Below are positions 41,431 through 50,726 of a stretch of 64,000 nucleotides of DNA, in pieces. The number at the start of each line of letters is the position of its first letter. Within the stretch, counting starts at the first letter, position 1. A program made the translations under genes and the position numbers. The notes beneath the pieces were generated by a model that was not told where the DNA came from, made no database searches, and worked only from the letters and a program-made list of their open reading frames with translations. The stretch lies in assembly GCA_016708785.1 (NCBI GenBank), contig JADJFC010000001.1, positions 372,001-436,000 on the forward strand, given 5' to 3'. The stretch is from Bacteroidota bacterium. GTDB lineage: Bacteria; Bacteroidota; Bacteroidia; AKYH767-A; 2013-40CM-41-45.

Positions 41431-42479
41431 ATGAAAAAAATCCTGCTCTTTTGGGCAATCCTGCTGACTACTACATTGCGCTTATTTTCTGCTGAATATA
41501 AATTAAATCTACGAACGGAACAATGGAATATAAATCAAAAAGGCTACTTTCTTTCTGAGATTCGCGACGTTCGAACCGACAAATCGATTGGCAAAGTTAT
41601 GATCCAAGGCAACCTGATGGATGCTTCTTTTCCTGCTTCAATTACCGAAGACCTATATCAACTTGTGAAAAGTTCAATCTCTCTCGACACAACATCTGTT
41701 CCTATTATTATGGAAATTCAAACTTTCAAACTTTCAGTAAAAGGAAATGCAGCTAAACATCAAGACATACTCGATTTCTCAATTCGATTTATCAGGGATA
41801 TTGATGGTGAAATTTTCGAACTTTTTAAACTGAATGGGAAACCGCAGATGAATGTCCAGGGAAATATACCGGAAGTTGCTGAAAAGAACATCCTTGCTGC
41901 CTTAAAATTGTCCTTTCAGAACTTCGATGGTTGGATGAAAGACAATTTGAATATTCCACCAATGGCAACATCTGTTGAAATAAAATTTATCCCAAATGAA
42001 ATTTTAAAAACAGACCGCGGTGATACACTTATATGGGGGACAGATTATAAATTGAACTGGAATGACTTCAAAGGTCCGGTTCCCCATCCGACTTCGCAGC
42101 AGAGAGTAATTGCATGTTCAACTATAAAGCAAGGCCTGAAATCGCAGATGGCAAGATGACCCTTTTTGTCAATTTTGATGCTTGCTTTATCAAAGGAAGT
42201 TCATGGGTGAAGGAAGATAAATTACAAGACTCACTTTTATTGCATGAACAATATCATTTCAATATTTGCGAAGTTTATGCACGACGACTAAAGTCCAGAC
42301 TAATGCAACTTGAATTGAAACCGATGCAAGTTGAAAAACAAATTAAAGCTGTTTTCAATGAAGTGTGGAGTGCGTATGTACTGGCACAAAATGAATACGA
42401 TGAAGAAACTCAACATGGTCTGATCACTGAGAATCAAAATGAATGGATCAGGAATGTGGATTATTGGCTGTCGAAGTAA
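41431..42479 (+). CDS. DUF922-type secreted Zn-dependent protease, one frameshift
   Basis: About 349 residues once joined. Start ATG 41431 gives a signal peptide (LLFWAILLTTTLRLFSA). The C-terminal part has the HExxH zinc motif LLHEQYHFNICEVYARRL, typical of DUF922 predicted metalloproteases, with LNWNDFKGPVPHP at the domain start. The frame breaks near 42117-42118; one added T joins VIAC to FNYKARPEIADGK. The N-terminal half (about residues 20-190) is an unassigned domain. The two stops around the break are close together, which fits one gene with one missing base. Confidence 0.78.
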
Positions 42480-42505
42480 GCTTGTTCGCAGTTTAAAGTT
42501 TAAGT

Positions 42506-42845
42506 CATTATTGTCCGATAAAACTAATTTCATAGGATAGTAAATGCAGCTGCAAGTTTCTGATTTCAATTTTTCTTTTTTTGTTTGCCCAAAAAGAAAC
42601 AAAAAAAGGGCACAACGTGCACCAAATCATTTGAAACTTCGATTATTAGACACAACCTTGATTAACTTTTCAAATGATTTCGCGCAGCACGTTGACTCCC
42701 CACACAATAACTGTTCTATCTTTGATTAAGACAGATGTGTGTCAAGAAATTGAGGGGGCTTACAATGAATTTATTCTGCGAACAGTTGATTTAGTTATAA
42801 TTTAAAGCTTAAATTAAACATTTTGATTTTTATTGGACTGTAGTG
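42506..42845 (+). mobile_element. MITE-like element, copy 3 (340 bp)
   Basis: Left end CATTATTGTCCGATAAAA (42506-42523); right end 42828-42845 is the complement with a few mismatches. The internal stem CAACGTGC (42613-42620) pairs perfectly with GCACGTTG (42687-42694), a different sequence from copies 2 and 4 but the same pairing. Flanks contain AGTTTAA 7-mers (42491-42505) and GTTTAAAGT (42847-42855), a possible imperfect 9-bp duplication. It occupies most of the gap between convergent genes (stops 42479 and 42940). Confidence 0.82.
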
Positions 42846-42899
42846 TGTTTAAAGTTTTTCTTCGTAGGTAAATTATTTCAGAAAGGAAAAGTTGTAAAA

Positions 42900-42930
42900 A
42901 GGCGCGCTCTGTTTCAACCAGAGCGCGCCT
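42900..42930. terminator. Strong bidirectional terminator hairpin
   Basis: AGGCGCGCTCTG (42900-42911) pairs over 12 bp with CAGAGCGCGCCT (42919-42930), loop of 7, A-run before and T-run after, between two convergent genes. Confidence 0.8.
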
Positions 42931-42939
42931 AATTTTTCA

Positions 42940-43479
42940 TTAAAAAACAATAATCATATACCCCTTTTGCTCCAAAGGCGCAGTAGGCACGCTATTGAAG
43001 AGCGCACTTTCTGCTGCTTGTTTGGCTTTGGTTTTTAGGTAGTCACTATTTGTTGTTGAGCCGGGCGCTCCGGGTACTGCTTTCATAACATGGCCGTATT
43101 TGTCAATCGTAACATCGACAACAACTGTTCCTTTCTCTTGAGTAAGATTATCCACTTTGGGTGCTTTAGATATGATGCGATCTGCAACTTTATAACGGAC
43201 CATATACGACCCTGACATAACTTGCTTTTCGCCTACCTCTTTCTGAACAGCAGCAGTCGACTCTCCACCTTTCGACTCCCCTGCTTCACCAAAAGTGATC
43301 GCATAAATATCGTCTGTTTTAATTTTCATCATGTTGCCTTTGTATAGAAAATTGACAACACCGTTATTCAATGATTCGACTTTGCCATTCATTTTCTCTC
43401 CTGACTTCATCGATACAATTTGTTGCGCATTTATCTTTGTCGCAAATGCTACAAATAGAATGATTACTGCTTTTTTCAT
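42940..43479 (-). CDS. Secreted protein with TonB-like C-terminal domain
   Basis: A 179-residue protein with a signal peptide (to about INAQ). Residues 20-75 form a small beta domain (GEKMNGKVESLNNGVVNFLYKG; DDIYAITFGE) seen in other Bacteroidota proteins. The C terminus resembles a TonB/TolA C-terminal domain (GTVVVDVTIDKYGHVMKAVPGAPGS, AKQAAESALFNSVP). It lacks the N-terminal anchor and Pro-rich stretch of a full TonB, so it is unlikely to energise receptors directly. Function unknown. Confidence 0.75.
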   Translation of the reverse strand: MKKAVIILFVAFATKINAQQIVSMKSGEKMNGKVESLNNGVVNFLYKGNMMKIKTDDIYAITFGEAGESKGGESTAAVQKEVGEKQVMSGSYMVRYKVADRIISKAPKVDNLTQEKGTVVVDVTIDKYGHVMKAVPGAPGSTTNSDYLKTKAKQAAESALFNSVPTAPLEQKGYMIIVF

Positions 43480-43645
43480 TTCTTGCTATGATTTTTTACA
43501 AAATTATAAAGCCTGAACCACCTTCGGCAACGGCTTTGTGATACTTTTCAACATTCAACGGATTCTTGTGCTTAAAATTGCCGGTAAATAGGTCAGAAAT
43601 GAGTAAAGTAATTTCTATATCTTTCAATCCAAATGAATACAACCT

Positions 43646-44206
43646 ATGCAGCTTAAAATTAATGTATGCTTGCTTTTTATCTTCATGTTGACGACCAATT
43701 TCACCCAAGCAAAAAGTCTAAATGAAATCATTCCTGTAGGGTTTGAAATTCGTGACAGCGTTTCCGGAAATTTGAACGATGACAAATATCAGGACATGAT
43801 TCTCGTTCTAAAGCGAATAGGTGAAGATAGCCTGTCTCTCACGAGTGATTTTGCGATAAAAAGAGAAGCACTTATTCTATATGGTGATGAGCAAGGATAT
43901 ACAGTGATAGCAAGAAACATGAATGTTGTCTCTTGTTGCACATGTGGAGGTGTACTTGGAGACCCTTATGTTGGAGTAACCATTGAGAACCAAACATTCT
44001 CGGTTTCACATTATGGAGGAGGTGTTTGGCGATGGGGTCGGGTTTCAACATTTGGCAAGAATACAACAGGAACGTGGGTTCTAATTACTGATGAAAACGA
44101 AACCTTCAATGCTGTCAATCAAACAGAAACGACCGAAAATACAGTCACAACTCCAAAGGAATTTGGAATAATTACATTTCAACAATACGACTTCGACAAA
44201 GAATGA
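43646..44206 (+). CDS. Secreted hypothetical protein with FG-GAP/VCBS-like start
   Basis: A 186-residue protein with a signal peptide (ending TQAK). The segment DSVSGNLNDDKYQDMILVLKR resembles the Asp-rich repeat of FG-GAP/VCBS proteins that bind calcium. Later features are CCTCGGVLGDPY and HYGGGVWRWGRVSTF, with three close cysteines. I do not recognise a named family. Its last bases overlap the next start (ATGA), so it forms an operon with the following gene. Confidence 0.65.
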   Translation: MQLKINVCLLFIFMLTTNFTQAKSLNEIIPVGFEIRDSVSGNLNDDKYQDMILVLKRIGEDSLSLTSDFAIKREALILYGDEQGYTVIARNMNVVSCCTCGGVLGDPYVGVTIENQTFSVSHYGGGVWRWGRVSTFGKNTTGTWVLITDENETFNAVNQTETTENTVTTPKEFGIITFQQYDFDKE

Positions 44207-44898
44207 AACTAAAATTTATACTACTAGCTCTGTTTTGCATCTTGTTTACAAGTTTGACAATCGCCCAGAATCCTTCATCCGTTCGACGAGAGATCCGAAG
44301 TGATTGTAATGGACAAAATCGGGAACTGACGACTACAGATGAATACAATTCTTCACAAAAAATTGTAAAGTCAATTCACAAAAACAAAAGAAAAACAGAA
44401 TTCAAATACGACTCAAATGGAAATCTTATTGCGAAGATTCATAGTGATTCAACAGGAAATGTTTTAAAATTCAACAAGATCTATTACAATGAAAACAATG
44501 AGTATTCAATTGACACTCTATTCAGTGCCGATAGTTCTGCAACTATGATATTCAAACGTAAGCACTCAAGAAAACCAAATGAAGACTTGATTACATGGGA
44601 CGATCTGACACAAAAAGGCTCCACAGTTATTCAAACGATAAAATTGGATGAAAATAAAAATGAAATCGAAAACAAAGTTTGCACTTCCTCCGCAGAATGC
44701 ACAATTACAATAAACACATTTCAAGGCAATAAAAAAATAAAATCTGAATTATTCCGAACAGAAGAAATGAATCGCAAACCGGTATTGATTGCAACACAAA
44801 TCTTCGAATATGATTCATCAGATCGTTTAATCAAAACAACAAGTACAAATGAAATTGACAAAATTTGCACTTACATTTTGACATATAAATATGAATAA
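44203..44898 (+). CDS. Secreted hypothetical protein with RHS/YD-like repeat
   Basis: A 231-residue protein with a signal peptide (ending TIAQ). The middle contains a YD/RHS-like unit (FKYDSNGNLIAKIHSDSTGNV) and later FEYDSSDRLIKTTS, which form beta-hairpins in RHS proteins. Too short to be a toxin; probably a surface or periplasmic protein. Translationally coupled to the preceding secreted protein. Family otherwise unknown. Confidence 0.62.
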   Translation: MKLKFILLALFCILFTSLTIAQNPSSVRREIRSDCNGQNRELTTTDEYNSSQKIVKSIHKNKRKTEFKYDSNGNLIAKIHSDSTGNVLKFNKIYYNENNEYSIDTLFSADSSATMIFKRKHSRKPNEDLITWDDLTQKGSTVIQTIKLDENKNEIENKVCTSSAECTITINTFQGNKKIKSELFRTEEMNRKPVLIATQIFEYDSSDRLIKTTSTNEIDKICTYILTYKYE

Positions 44899-44914
44899 TT
44901 AACTCCCTCTGATT

Positions 44915-45298
44915 TTGCTAAAATCAATTCATCATGTTGCAATCATTGTTTCTGACTACGAAAAGTCCAAGCACTTTTATTCTGTTATTTTAGGCTTAAA
45001 AATAGTCGCAGAACATTTTCGTAAAGAAAGAAATTCGTACAAACTTGATCTTGCGGTGAATGAAGTTTACCAAATTGAATTATTTTCATTTCCTTCTCCT
45101 CCGCTCCGTTTAAGTCACCCGGAAGCAACCGGACTTCGACATCTTGCATTTTCAGTTGAGAATATTGAAGAAGTACTTAAGCACTTGAAGAAATTCAATG
45201 TCACTACCGAAACTATTCGAGTCGACGAATTTACAGGAAAACGATTTACTTTTTTTTTAGATCCGGATGGATTGCCTATTGAACTGTATGAGGTATAG
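44915..45298 (+). CDS. VOC family protein (glyoxalase/bleomycin-resistance fold)
   Basis: A 127-residue protein covering a complete VOC domain: IHHVAIIVSDYEKSKHFYSVILGLKI, LSHPEATGLRHLAFSVENIEEVLKHL and FFLDPDGLPIELYEV. His, Glu and other metal-site positions of the family are present. It starts at TTG 44915; no ATG is available at the domain start, so TTG is used or the start codon is miscalled. Substrate unknown; relatives include the SMU.1112c/YwbC-like group. It follows the RHS-like gene by 16 bp. Confidence 0.83.
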   Translation: MLKSIHHVAIIVSDYEKSKHFYSVILGLKIVAEHFRKERNSYKLDLAVNEVYQIELFSFPSPPLRLSHPEATGLRHLAFSVENIEEVLKHLKKFNVTTETIRVDEFTGKRFTFFLDPDGLPIELYEV

Positions 45299-45308
45299 GG
45301 CATTTCAA

Positions 45309-45364
45309 CTTAAAACTTAAAACTACACTAAAACTCAACAAATTTAGTGTGGCGTTTGAGTGTG
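45309..45364. repeat. Heptad repeat with two possible stems
   Basis: Two CTTAAAA units (45309-45322) lead into further 7-mers. ACACTAA (45325-45331) pairs with TTAGTGT (45344-45350), and ACTCAA (45333-45338) with TTGAGT (45356-45361). It lies between the VOC gene and the SDR gene. Confidence 0.5.
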
Positions 45365-45419
45365 GAGGTGGGCGCTGTTTAATTCAAAACTTTCCATCAA
45401 CGACAAATGTTATGTTTAA

Positions 45420-46103
45420 ATGAACGCACTAATAATAGGCGGCTCAACCGGAATCGGAGCTGCTACAATTAATTTAATGAATAGTAAAAACATTGCCACA
45501 ACAAGTATCAATCGCTCAGGAAACACGAATGCAACCGTTTCAATACAGTGTGATATTCTAAATGATGAATTACCGGACCTTGATGATAAACCGGATGCAA
45601 TTATCTACTTCCCCGGAACTATCAATCTCAAACCGTTTCGAAATATAAAGCCAGAAGAATTCAAAAATGACTGGGAAATTAATTTTCTCGGAGCTATAAA
45701 AGTAATTCAAAAATATGCTCCACTTTTATCAGCATCAGAAAATGCATCTATCGTACTTTTCAGTACAGTCGCCGTCCAAACCGGAATGCCTTTTCATACT
45801 TCTATCGCTGCGGCCAAAGGAGCCATTGAAGGACTTACCCGATCACTGGCGGCTGAATTTGCACCTAAAATTCGTGTGAATTGTATTGCTCCATCTCTCA
45901 CAGATACACCATTGGCGAATAGGCTAATAGAAAATGAAATTAAATTGAAGTCAGCCGAAGATCGCCACCCTTTGAAAAAAATAGGTAATCCGGATGATTT
46001 TGCTTCAATGGTACATTGGTTGATCAGTGAAAATGCAAAATTTATGACCGGGCAGGTTATTACGATTGATGGAGGGATTGGGACGCTTGCATCGGGGCGG
46101 TGA
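45420..46103 (+). CDS. SDR family oxidoreductase, atypical active site
   Basis: A 227-residue short-chain dehydrogenase. The cofactor motif is GGSTGIG (residues 7-13). The normally conserved Tyr of YxxxK is absent: the sequence is HTSIAAAKGAIEG, with Ile129 in the Tyr position and Lys133 kept; Ser115 is present (FSTVAVQTG). C-terminal RVNCIAPSLTDTPLANRL and TGQVITIDGG match classical SDRs. It may use another residue or be a binding protein rather than an oxidoreductase. It is divergent in sequence only at the active site and otherwise normal in length. Confidence 0.82.
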   Translation: MNALIIGGSTGIGAATINLMNSKNIATTSINRSGNTNATVSIQCDILNDELPDLDDKPDAIIYFPGTINLKPFRNIKPEEFKNDWEINFLGAIKVIQKYAPLLSASENASIVLFSTVAVQTGMPFHTSIAAAKGAIEGLTRSLAAEFAPKIRVNCIAPSLTDTPLANRLIENEIKLKSAEDRHPLKKIGNPDDFASMVHWLISENAKFMTGQVITIDGGIGTLASGR

Positions 46104-46136
46104 TTTCTTTAGCTTGGGTTTAGAGGTGAAATTTTT

Positions 46137-46213
46137 AGGTCAAGGGTCAAAGGTCAAGGGTAATGCAATCTGCAAATTACCTGACCTTTGACCCTTGACC
46201 TTTGACCTTTTAT
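46137..46213. repeat. Heptad inverted repeat, 11 units in register
   Basis: Units AGGTCAA and GGGTCAA (46137-46157), GGGTAAT, two loop units starting GCA (46165-46178), then CTTTGAC/CCTTGAC units to 46213. The loop heptads GCAATCT and GCAAATT resemble the loop of the array at 7141-7245 in the opposite orientation. It lies between the SDR and ABC transporter genes. Confidence 0.78.
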
Positions 46214-46290
46214 AACATATCTGAAAGTTACCCCCAAGAATCGTCCCCGATAAAGAGAATAAAGTCTCCACCAAATCGTCCTACAATTAA

Positions 46291-46298
46291 TACCTTTG
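46291..46298 (+). promoter_or_regulatory. -7 box TACCTTTG
   Basis: Exact TAnnTTTG match 8 bp before the ATG at 46307, which would give a very short leader; no clear -33 element. Confidence 0.35.
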
Positions 46299-46306
46299 CG
46301 CCACCT

Positions 46307-48103
46307 ATGAAATTACTCCTTTCCTACCTTAGAAATTACAAAAAATACGTCCTTTTAGCACTATTACTTGCTGCTATAAATCAATGTTTTTCGCTAATGG
46401 ACCCAATTATTGCCGGAAAAATGATGGATAAATTCGGTGTTAATCACTCTGATTATGCCAATGATTCTTCCCGTTTCATCCACGACATTCTTCTATATCT
46501 GGCTGCAGCCGTCGGTGTCGCAATGGTTTCCCGGATTGCAAAAAACTTTCAGGACTATTTTGTAAATGTAGTTGTCCAAAGAACAGGTGCAGATATGTAC
46601 AAAGATGGCATCAAGCACTCACTTGAATTACCTTATCATGTTTTTGAAGATCAACGCAGCGGCGAGACGTTAGGGAAACTTCAAAAAGTAAGGAGCGATT
46701 CCGAGAAATTCATTGTTTCATTTATCAGCCTGGTCTTTCAGATCCTGGTAGGTCTAGCATTTGTTATCACCTACTCCTTTACGGTTCATTGGCTAGTTGC
46801 TCCGGTCTTTTTAATTACCGTTCCGGTTTTGGCAGTGATCAGTAGTGCCTTGAGTAAGAATATCAAGAAAGTCAGCAAGGAGATATTGAAAGAAACTACT
46901 TCTTTAGCAGGTTCTACAACTGAATCTCTTCGTAATATCGAATTAGTAAAAAGTCTTGGATTAGCAGGTCAGGAAATCGAACGATTGAATTCAACAACAG
47001 GTAAGATCCTAAAACTGGAATTGAAAAAAGTGCGATTTATCCGAAGCCTATCATTCATACAGGGTACTACTGTAAATTTACTTCGGACTTCTTTTGTCTT
47101 CTTACTTTATTGGTTGGTGTTGGGTGACAAAATCACACCCGGACAATTATTGACCCTTACCTTCTTTAGCTTTTTCATTTTTGGACCATTGCAGGAATTG
47201 GGAAATGCAATTGCCATTTATCGCGAAGCACAAGCGTCACTTCAGAACTTCGAAGAAATCCTCAACATGCCTCTCGAACCTCGTCCTGAGAAACCTGTAA
47301 GTATTGGCAAGTTAGAAGAATTGCGATTTGACAATGTTGCATTCAAACATCAGACTTCAAAACAATATGCTGTTGAGAATATCAATTTTACTGTTCGTAA
47401 AGGAGAAAGCATAGCTTTTGTTGGTCCATCCGGATCGGGAAAAACGACATTGGTCAAATTGCTGGTTGGACTGTATCTTCCAGAAGATGGAACAATTTTT
47501 TATAATAATGTTGCAGGCACTTCAATTGAGAAAGATGAACTGCGTGAACAGATTGGATTAGTGACACAAGATTCACAACTCTTTAGTGGTTCTATCCGTG
47601 AAAACTTGCTTTTCGTAAATCCAAAAGCTACAGACGAAGAATGTCTGTCCGTATTGAATAAAGCAGCTTGTCAAAGTTTGCTGAATAGAGCAACTAACGG
47701 ACTTGATACTGTCATTGGTGAAGGTGGTGTAAAAGTTTCCGGAGGCGAAAAACAACGATTGTCAATTGCGCGTGCTTTGCTTCGCCAACCAAATTTGCTC
47801 GTTTTTGACGAGGCTACCTCCGCTCTTGATTCCATTACAGAAGAAGAGATAACAGGGACGATCAGACATCTTTCAAAACATAATGATCACATCACAATTA
47901 TGATCGCTCATCGATTGAGTACGATCATGCACGCAAATAAGATCTTTGTCCTGGAAAAAGGCAGTATTGTAGAATCCGGTAGTCATGATGAACTCCTTGC
48001 TACAAAAGGACTTTACTATGCCATGTGGAGGCAACAAATCGGTGAAAGAAAACGTACTGATGGTATTGCAGCGAATGGCAATGGTACTGCAGTTCATGCT
48101 TAA
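46307..48103 (+). CDS. ABC transporter, fused permease and ATPase (exporter type)
   Basis: About 598 residues. I choose ATG 46307 (MKLLLSYLRNYKKYVL) since the frame upstream to 46202 is inside a heptad repeat and has no homology-like content. The N-terminal half has six membrane helices and the NBD-coupling loop (DMYKDGIKHSLELPYHVFEDQRSGE). The ATPase has Walker A GPSGSGKTTL, signature VSGGEKQRLS, Walker B LLVFDEATSALD and the H-loop IAHRLST. It is a type IV half-exporter (MsbA-like); substrate unknown, probably lipid or drug. Confidence 0.92.
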   Translation: MKLLLSYLRNYKKYVLLALLLAAINQCFSLMDPIIAGKMMDKFGVNHSDYANDSSRFIHDILLYLAAAVGVAMVSRIAKNFQDYFVNVVVQRTGADMYKDGIKHSLELPYHVFEDQRSGETLGKLQKVRSDSEKFIVSFISLVFQILVGLAFVITYSFTVHWLVAPVFLITVPVLAVISSALSKNIKKVSKEILKETTSLAGSTTESLRNIELVKSLGLAGQEIERLNSTTGKILKLELKKVRFIRSLSFIQGTTVNLLRTSFVFLLYWLVLGDKITPGQLLTLTFFSFFIFGPLQELGNAIAIYREAQASLQNFEEILNMPLEPRPEKPVSIGKLEELRFDNVAFKHQTSKQYAVENINFTVRKGESIAFVGPSGSGKTTLVKLLVGLYLPEDGTIFYNNVAGTSIEKDELREQIGLVTQDSQLFSGSIRENLLFVNPKATDEECLSVLNKAACQSLLNRATNGLDTVIGEGGVKVSGGEKQRLSIARALLRQPNLLVFDEATSALDSITEEEITGTIRHLSKHNDHITIMIAHRLSTIMHANKIFVLEKGSIVESGSHDELLATKGLYYAMWRQQIGERKRTDGIAANGNGTAVHA

Positions 48104-48117
48104 TTATAAACCGATAA

Positions 48118-48753
48118 ATGCTTTCAGATTTAAGTCGACAATTACGACAACGCCTTGTACTTCCTTTGCCGGGTGCTGAAGCTCATTACAAAATGGCAAA
48201 TGTTGAACGTCGTGTCAACAGTAGTCGATATAAAATTCCTGATGATGCTCGTAAAGGTGCTGTTCTGATCTTATTCTATGAGAACGAAGGAAAGATTTGT
48301 TTCCCATTGATTGTAAGACCAGAATACGATGGTGTTCACAGTGGTCAAATTGCTTTACCGGGCGGAGGTTTCGAAGTCGATGACGACACTTTGCAAAACA
48401 CTGCTCTAAGAGAAGCTCAGGAAGAAATCGGAATCTTCAAAAATGATGTTACTATAATTGGAAGCCTTTCTGCTTTGTACATTCCTCCCAGTAATTTCCT
48501 TGTACATCCATTTATAGGTATTCTTACTTACAAACCACATTTTGTTCCGGATGAAACAGAAGTAGCCGGCATAATTGAAACTGATCTGGAATCTGTAATG
48601 GATGAAAGATTAGTAAGCGAAAAGATCATCAAATTGAGCAATGGCATGGAAATAAACACACCATTTTTCAATATCCAAAGCCAAACGGTATGGGGAGCAA
48701 CGGCGATGATACTAAGTGAAATGAAGTCGCTTTTGTATGAGATCGGATACTGA
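48118..48753 (+). CDS. Nudix hydrolase, CoA pyrophosphatase-like
   Basis: A 211-residue protein with a Nudix box GGGFEVDDDTLQNTALREAQEEIG (catalytic Glu pair), preceded by the LPG motif (IALPGGGFE) typical of the UPF0035/CoA pyrophosphatase branch. The N-terminal RLVLPLPGAEAHYKMANVERR region fits the same group. It probably hydrolyses CoA or acyl-CoA to 4'-phosphopantetheine and 3',5'-ADP. Fourteen base pairs after the ABC transporter gene. Confidence 0.88.
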   Translation: MLSDLSRQLRQRLVLPLPGAEAHYKMANVERRVNSSRYKIPDDARKGAVLILFYENEGKICFPLIVRPEYDGVHSGQIALPGGGFEVDDDTLQNTALREAQEEIGIFKNDVTIIGSLSALYIPPSNFLVHPFIGILTYKPHFVPDETEVAGIIETDLESVMDERLVSEKIIKLSNGMEINTPFFNIQSQTVWGATAMILSEMKSLLYEIGY

Positions 48754-48778
48754 TTAGTGAATAATGAATAATTAATTC
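48751..48778. repeat. Short heptad array (TGAATAA units)
   Basis: TGATTAG, two identical TGAATAA units, then TTAATTC, in register, spanning the two stop codons of the Nudix and Tag genes, which are convergent. Confidence 0.55.
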
Positions 48779-49338
48779 GACCTTCTGAAGCATTCGGAAA
48801 TATGGTCATCCACCATCCCTGCAGCCTGCATATAGGCATAACAGATTGTTGAGCCGACGAACTTAAAACCTCTGGCATACAAGTCCTTACTCATTTCATC
48901 GGATTCTTTTGTTTTAACCGGTACCTGATTTGAAGACTTCCATTTGTTCTTCAACACTTTGCCCTTCGTAAACTGCCAGATATACTTATCAAAAGAGCCG
49001 AATTCTTTTTGAATGGCTAAAAATGCCTTGGCATTGGATACAGTTGCAATGACTTTAAGCCGATTTCGGATAATTCCCGGGTCAAGTAAAAGCTTCTCTA
49101 TTTTAGCATCTTTATATTTAGAGATCTTGACGGCATCAAAATTATCAAAAGCCTTTCGAAAATTTTCTCGCTTATTTAAAATGGTACTCCAACTCAGTCC
49201 GGCCTGAAATGAATCCAGCACGATATACTCAAAATGAAGCGCATCATCATGAACAGGTGTCCCCCATTCTTCATCATGATATTCCATCATCAGTTCTGAC
49301 GACAAACACCATGGACAACGAGTTAATTCCTTAGCCAT
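48772..49338 (-). CDS. tag: DNA-3-methyladenine glycosylase I
   Basis: A 188-residue Tag-type glycosylase that removes 3-methyladenine from alkylated DNA. Zinc-site residues match the family: Cys in RCPWC near the N terminus, His in EYHDEEWG, and HISECF at the end. Other blocks: EYIVLDSFQAGLSWSTILNKRENFRKAF and KFVGSTICYAYMQAAGMVDDH. It is the last gene of a minus-strand set with citrate synthase and enolase. Confidence 0.92.
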   Translation of the reverse strand: MAKELTRCPWCLSSELMMEYHDEEWGTPVHDDALHFEYIVLDSFQAGLSWSTILNKRENFRKAFDNFDAVKISKYKDAKIEKLLLDPGIIRNRLKVIATVSNAKAFLAIQKEFGSFDKYIWQFTKGKVLKNKWKSSNQVPVKTKESDEMSKDLYARGFKFVGSTICYAYMQAAGMVDDHISECFRRSN

Positions 49339-49350
49339 TGAAATAATAGA

Positions 49351-50685
49351 CTAGACTTGAGGCTGAACTGCTGCAGCTTTTGCTGCTTTCTCCTTCATGC
49401 CTTCAAAAGTCACTGATCCCGGACGTTCTAATGGATGTCCAAGTGCTCGATCCCAAAGTAAAGAAGCCATTACACCTAAAGAACGACTTACCCCGAAAAG
49501 GACAGTATAGAAATCGTATTCCTGCATGCCGTAATGAATCAACAATGCACCACTGTGAGCATCAACATTCGGCCAAGGATTTTTGATCTTCTTAATTCCC
49601 GATAAAATTTCAGGAACAACTTCATATACCATTTTCACGATCTGACAATTTTCATCGTCAGGCATATAAGTTTGAGCAAATTCCATTTGTGCAAGGAAAC
49701 GCGGGTCAGTTTTACGGAGAACGGCATGTCCGTAACCCGGAACTACTTTACCCTCTTCTATCGTTTTCATTACGTAATCTTTCAACTGCTCTTTAGTTGG
49801 CTTTGCCCCATCGTAATAATTACGAAGATCCAGTATCCAACGAACCACTTCCTGATTTGCAAGTCCGTGTAAAGGACCTGCCAAACCATTCATCCCGGCT
49901 GCAAAAGAAAGGTAAGGATCACTTAATGCTGAACCAACAAGGTGTGTTGCATGAGCTGAAACATTTCCTCCTTCATGATCTGCATGTAGCGTTAGATATA
50001 ACCGCATCATTCGCTTCATATCATAATCATCATATCCTAACATGTGAGCAAAGTTCGCTGCCCAATCCAATTTAGGATCCGGTTCGATATGAATGTTATT
50101 CTTATAAATACGACGATAAATATATGCAGCAACTCTAGGTAAACGTGCAATAAGATTCATTACATCTTCGTACATCGAATCCCAATAATCTTTCTTGTTA
50201 AGTCCTTTACGGTACGAGGCAGCGAAAACTGATTCTGTTTGTAAAGCCATGACTGCAATACTGAATTGCGTCATCGGATGAGTTGTTAAAGGAAGTTTGT
50301 CAAGTGTATCAAAGACATGCTTTGGCACATTGCTGCGACGTGCCCATGCATTACTTACATTGGTCACATCTTCATCAGTTGGCATTTCACCAATCAACAT
50401 CAGATAAAAAATCCCTTCCGGAAGTGGCTCAGTGTCACCCGGCGCTTTTGGAAGCTTTGCTCTTAATTCAGGGATACTATAACCGCGGAATCGAATTCCC
50501 TCATCGGGATCCAATTTACTGGTCTCAGTAACCATCCCTATCATTCCCTTCATGCCACTATAGACCTGCTCGATGGAGTATTGTCCAATAATATAATGAC
50601 CATTCGTTTTAATAAACTCCTTAGTCTCTGCAGCTTTTGGCAATGCCACTCTGGCAAATGCATCTTTTATTTTATCCGTTTTCAC
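49351..50685 (-). CDS. gltA: Citrate synthase
   Basis: A 444-residue enzyme condensing acetyl-CoA and oxaloacetate in the TCA cycle. Catalytic blocks: GPLHGLANQEVVRW (first His) and VVPGYGHAVLRKTDPRF (second His, and Arg). The FRGYSIPEL and LPLTTHPMTQFSIAVMALQTES blocks are also present. The length and sequence fit the eukaryotic-like type common in Bacteroidota. Its stop is 12 bp from the tag start. Confidence 0.94.
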   Translation of the reverse strand: MKTDKIKDAFARVALPKAAETKEFIKTNGHYIIGQYSIEQVYSGMKGMIGMVTETSKLDPDEGIRFRGYSIPELRAKLPKAPGDTEPLPEGIFYLMLIGEMPTDEDVTNVSNAWARRSNVPKHVFDTLDKLPLTTHPMTQFSIAVMALQTESVFAASYRKGLNKKDYWDSMYEDVMNLIARLPRVAAYIYRRIYKNNIHIEPDPKLDWAANFAHMLGYDDYDMKRMMRLYLTLHADHEGGNVSAHATHLVGSALSDPYLSFAAGMNGLAGPLHGLANQEVVRWILDLRNYYDGAKPTKEQLKDYVMKTIEEGKVVPGYGHAVLRKTDPRFLAQMEFAQTYMPDDENCQIVKMVYEVVPEILSGIKKIKNPWPNVDAHSGALLIHYGMQEYDFYTVLFGVSRSLGVMASLLWDRALGHPLERPGSVTFEGMKEKAAKAAAVQPQV

Positions 50686-50726
50686 TTATGAATTATTATA
50701 GTATCTATTTCAAACTAAGGTTGAGT

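Noticed and set aside
43496..43708. 70-residue minus-strand ORF between two divergent genes
   Set aside because: It overlaps the start of the secreted-protein gene at 43646 and has no recognisable family content, signal or context.
46202..46306. N-terminal extension of the ABC exporter from 46202
   Set aside because: It is encoded by the end of a heptad repeat and has no family-like sequence; ATG 46307 begins the normal protein.
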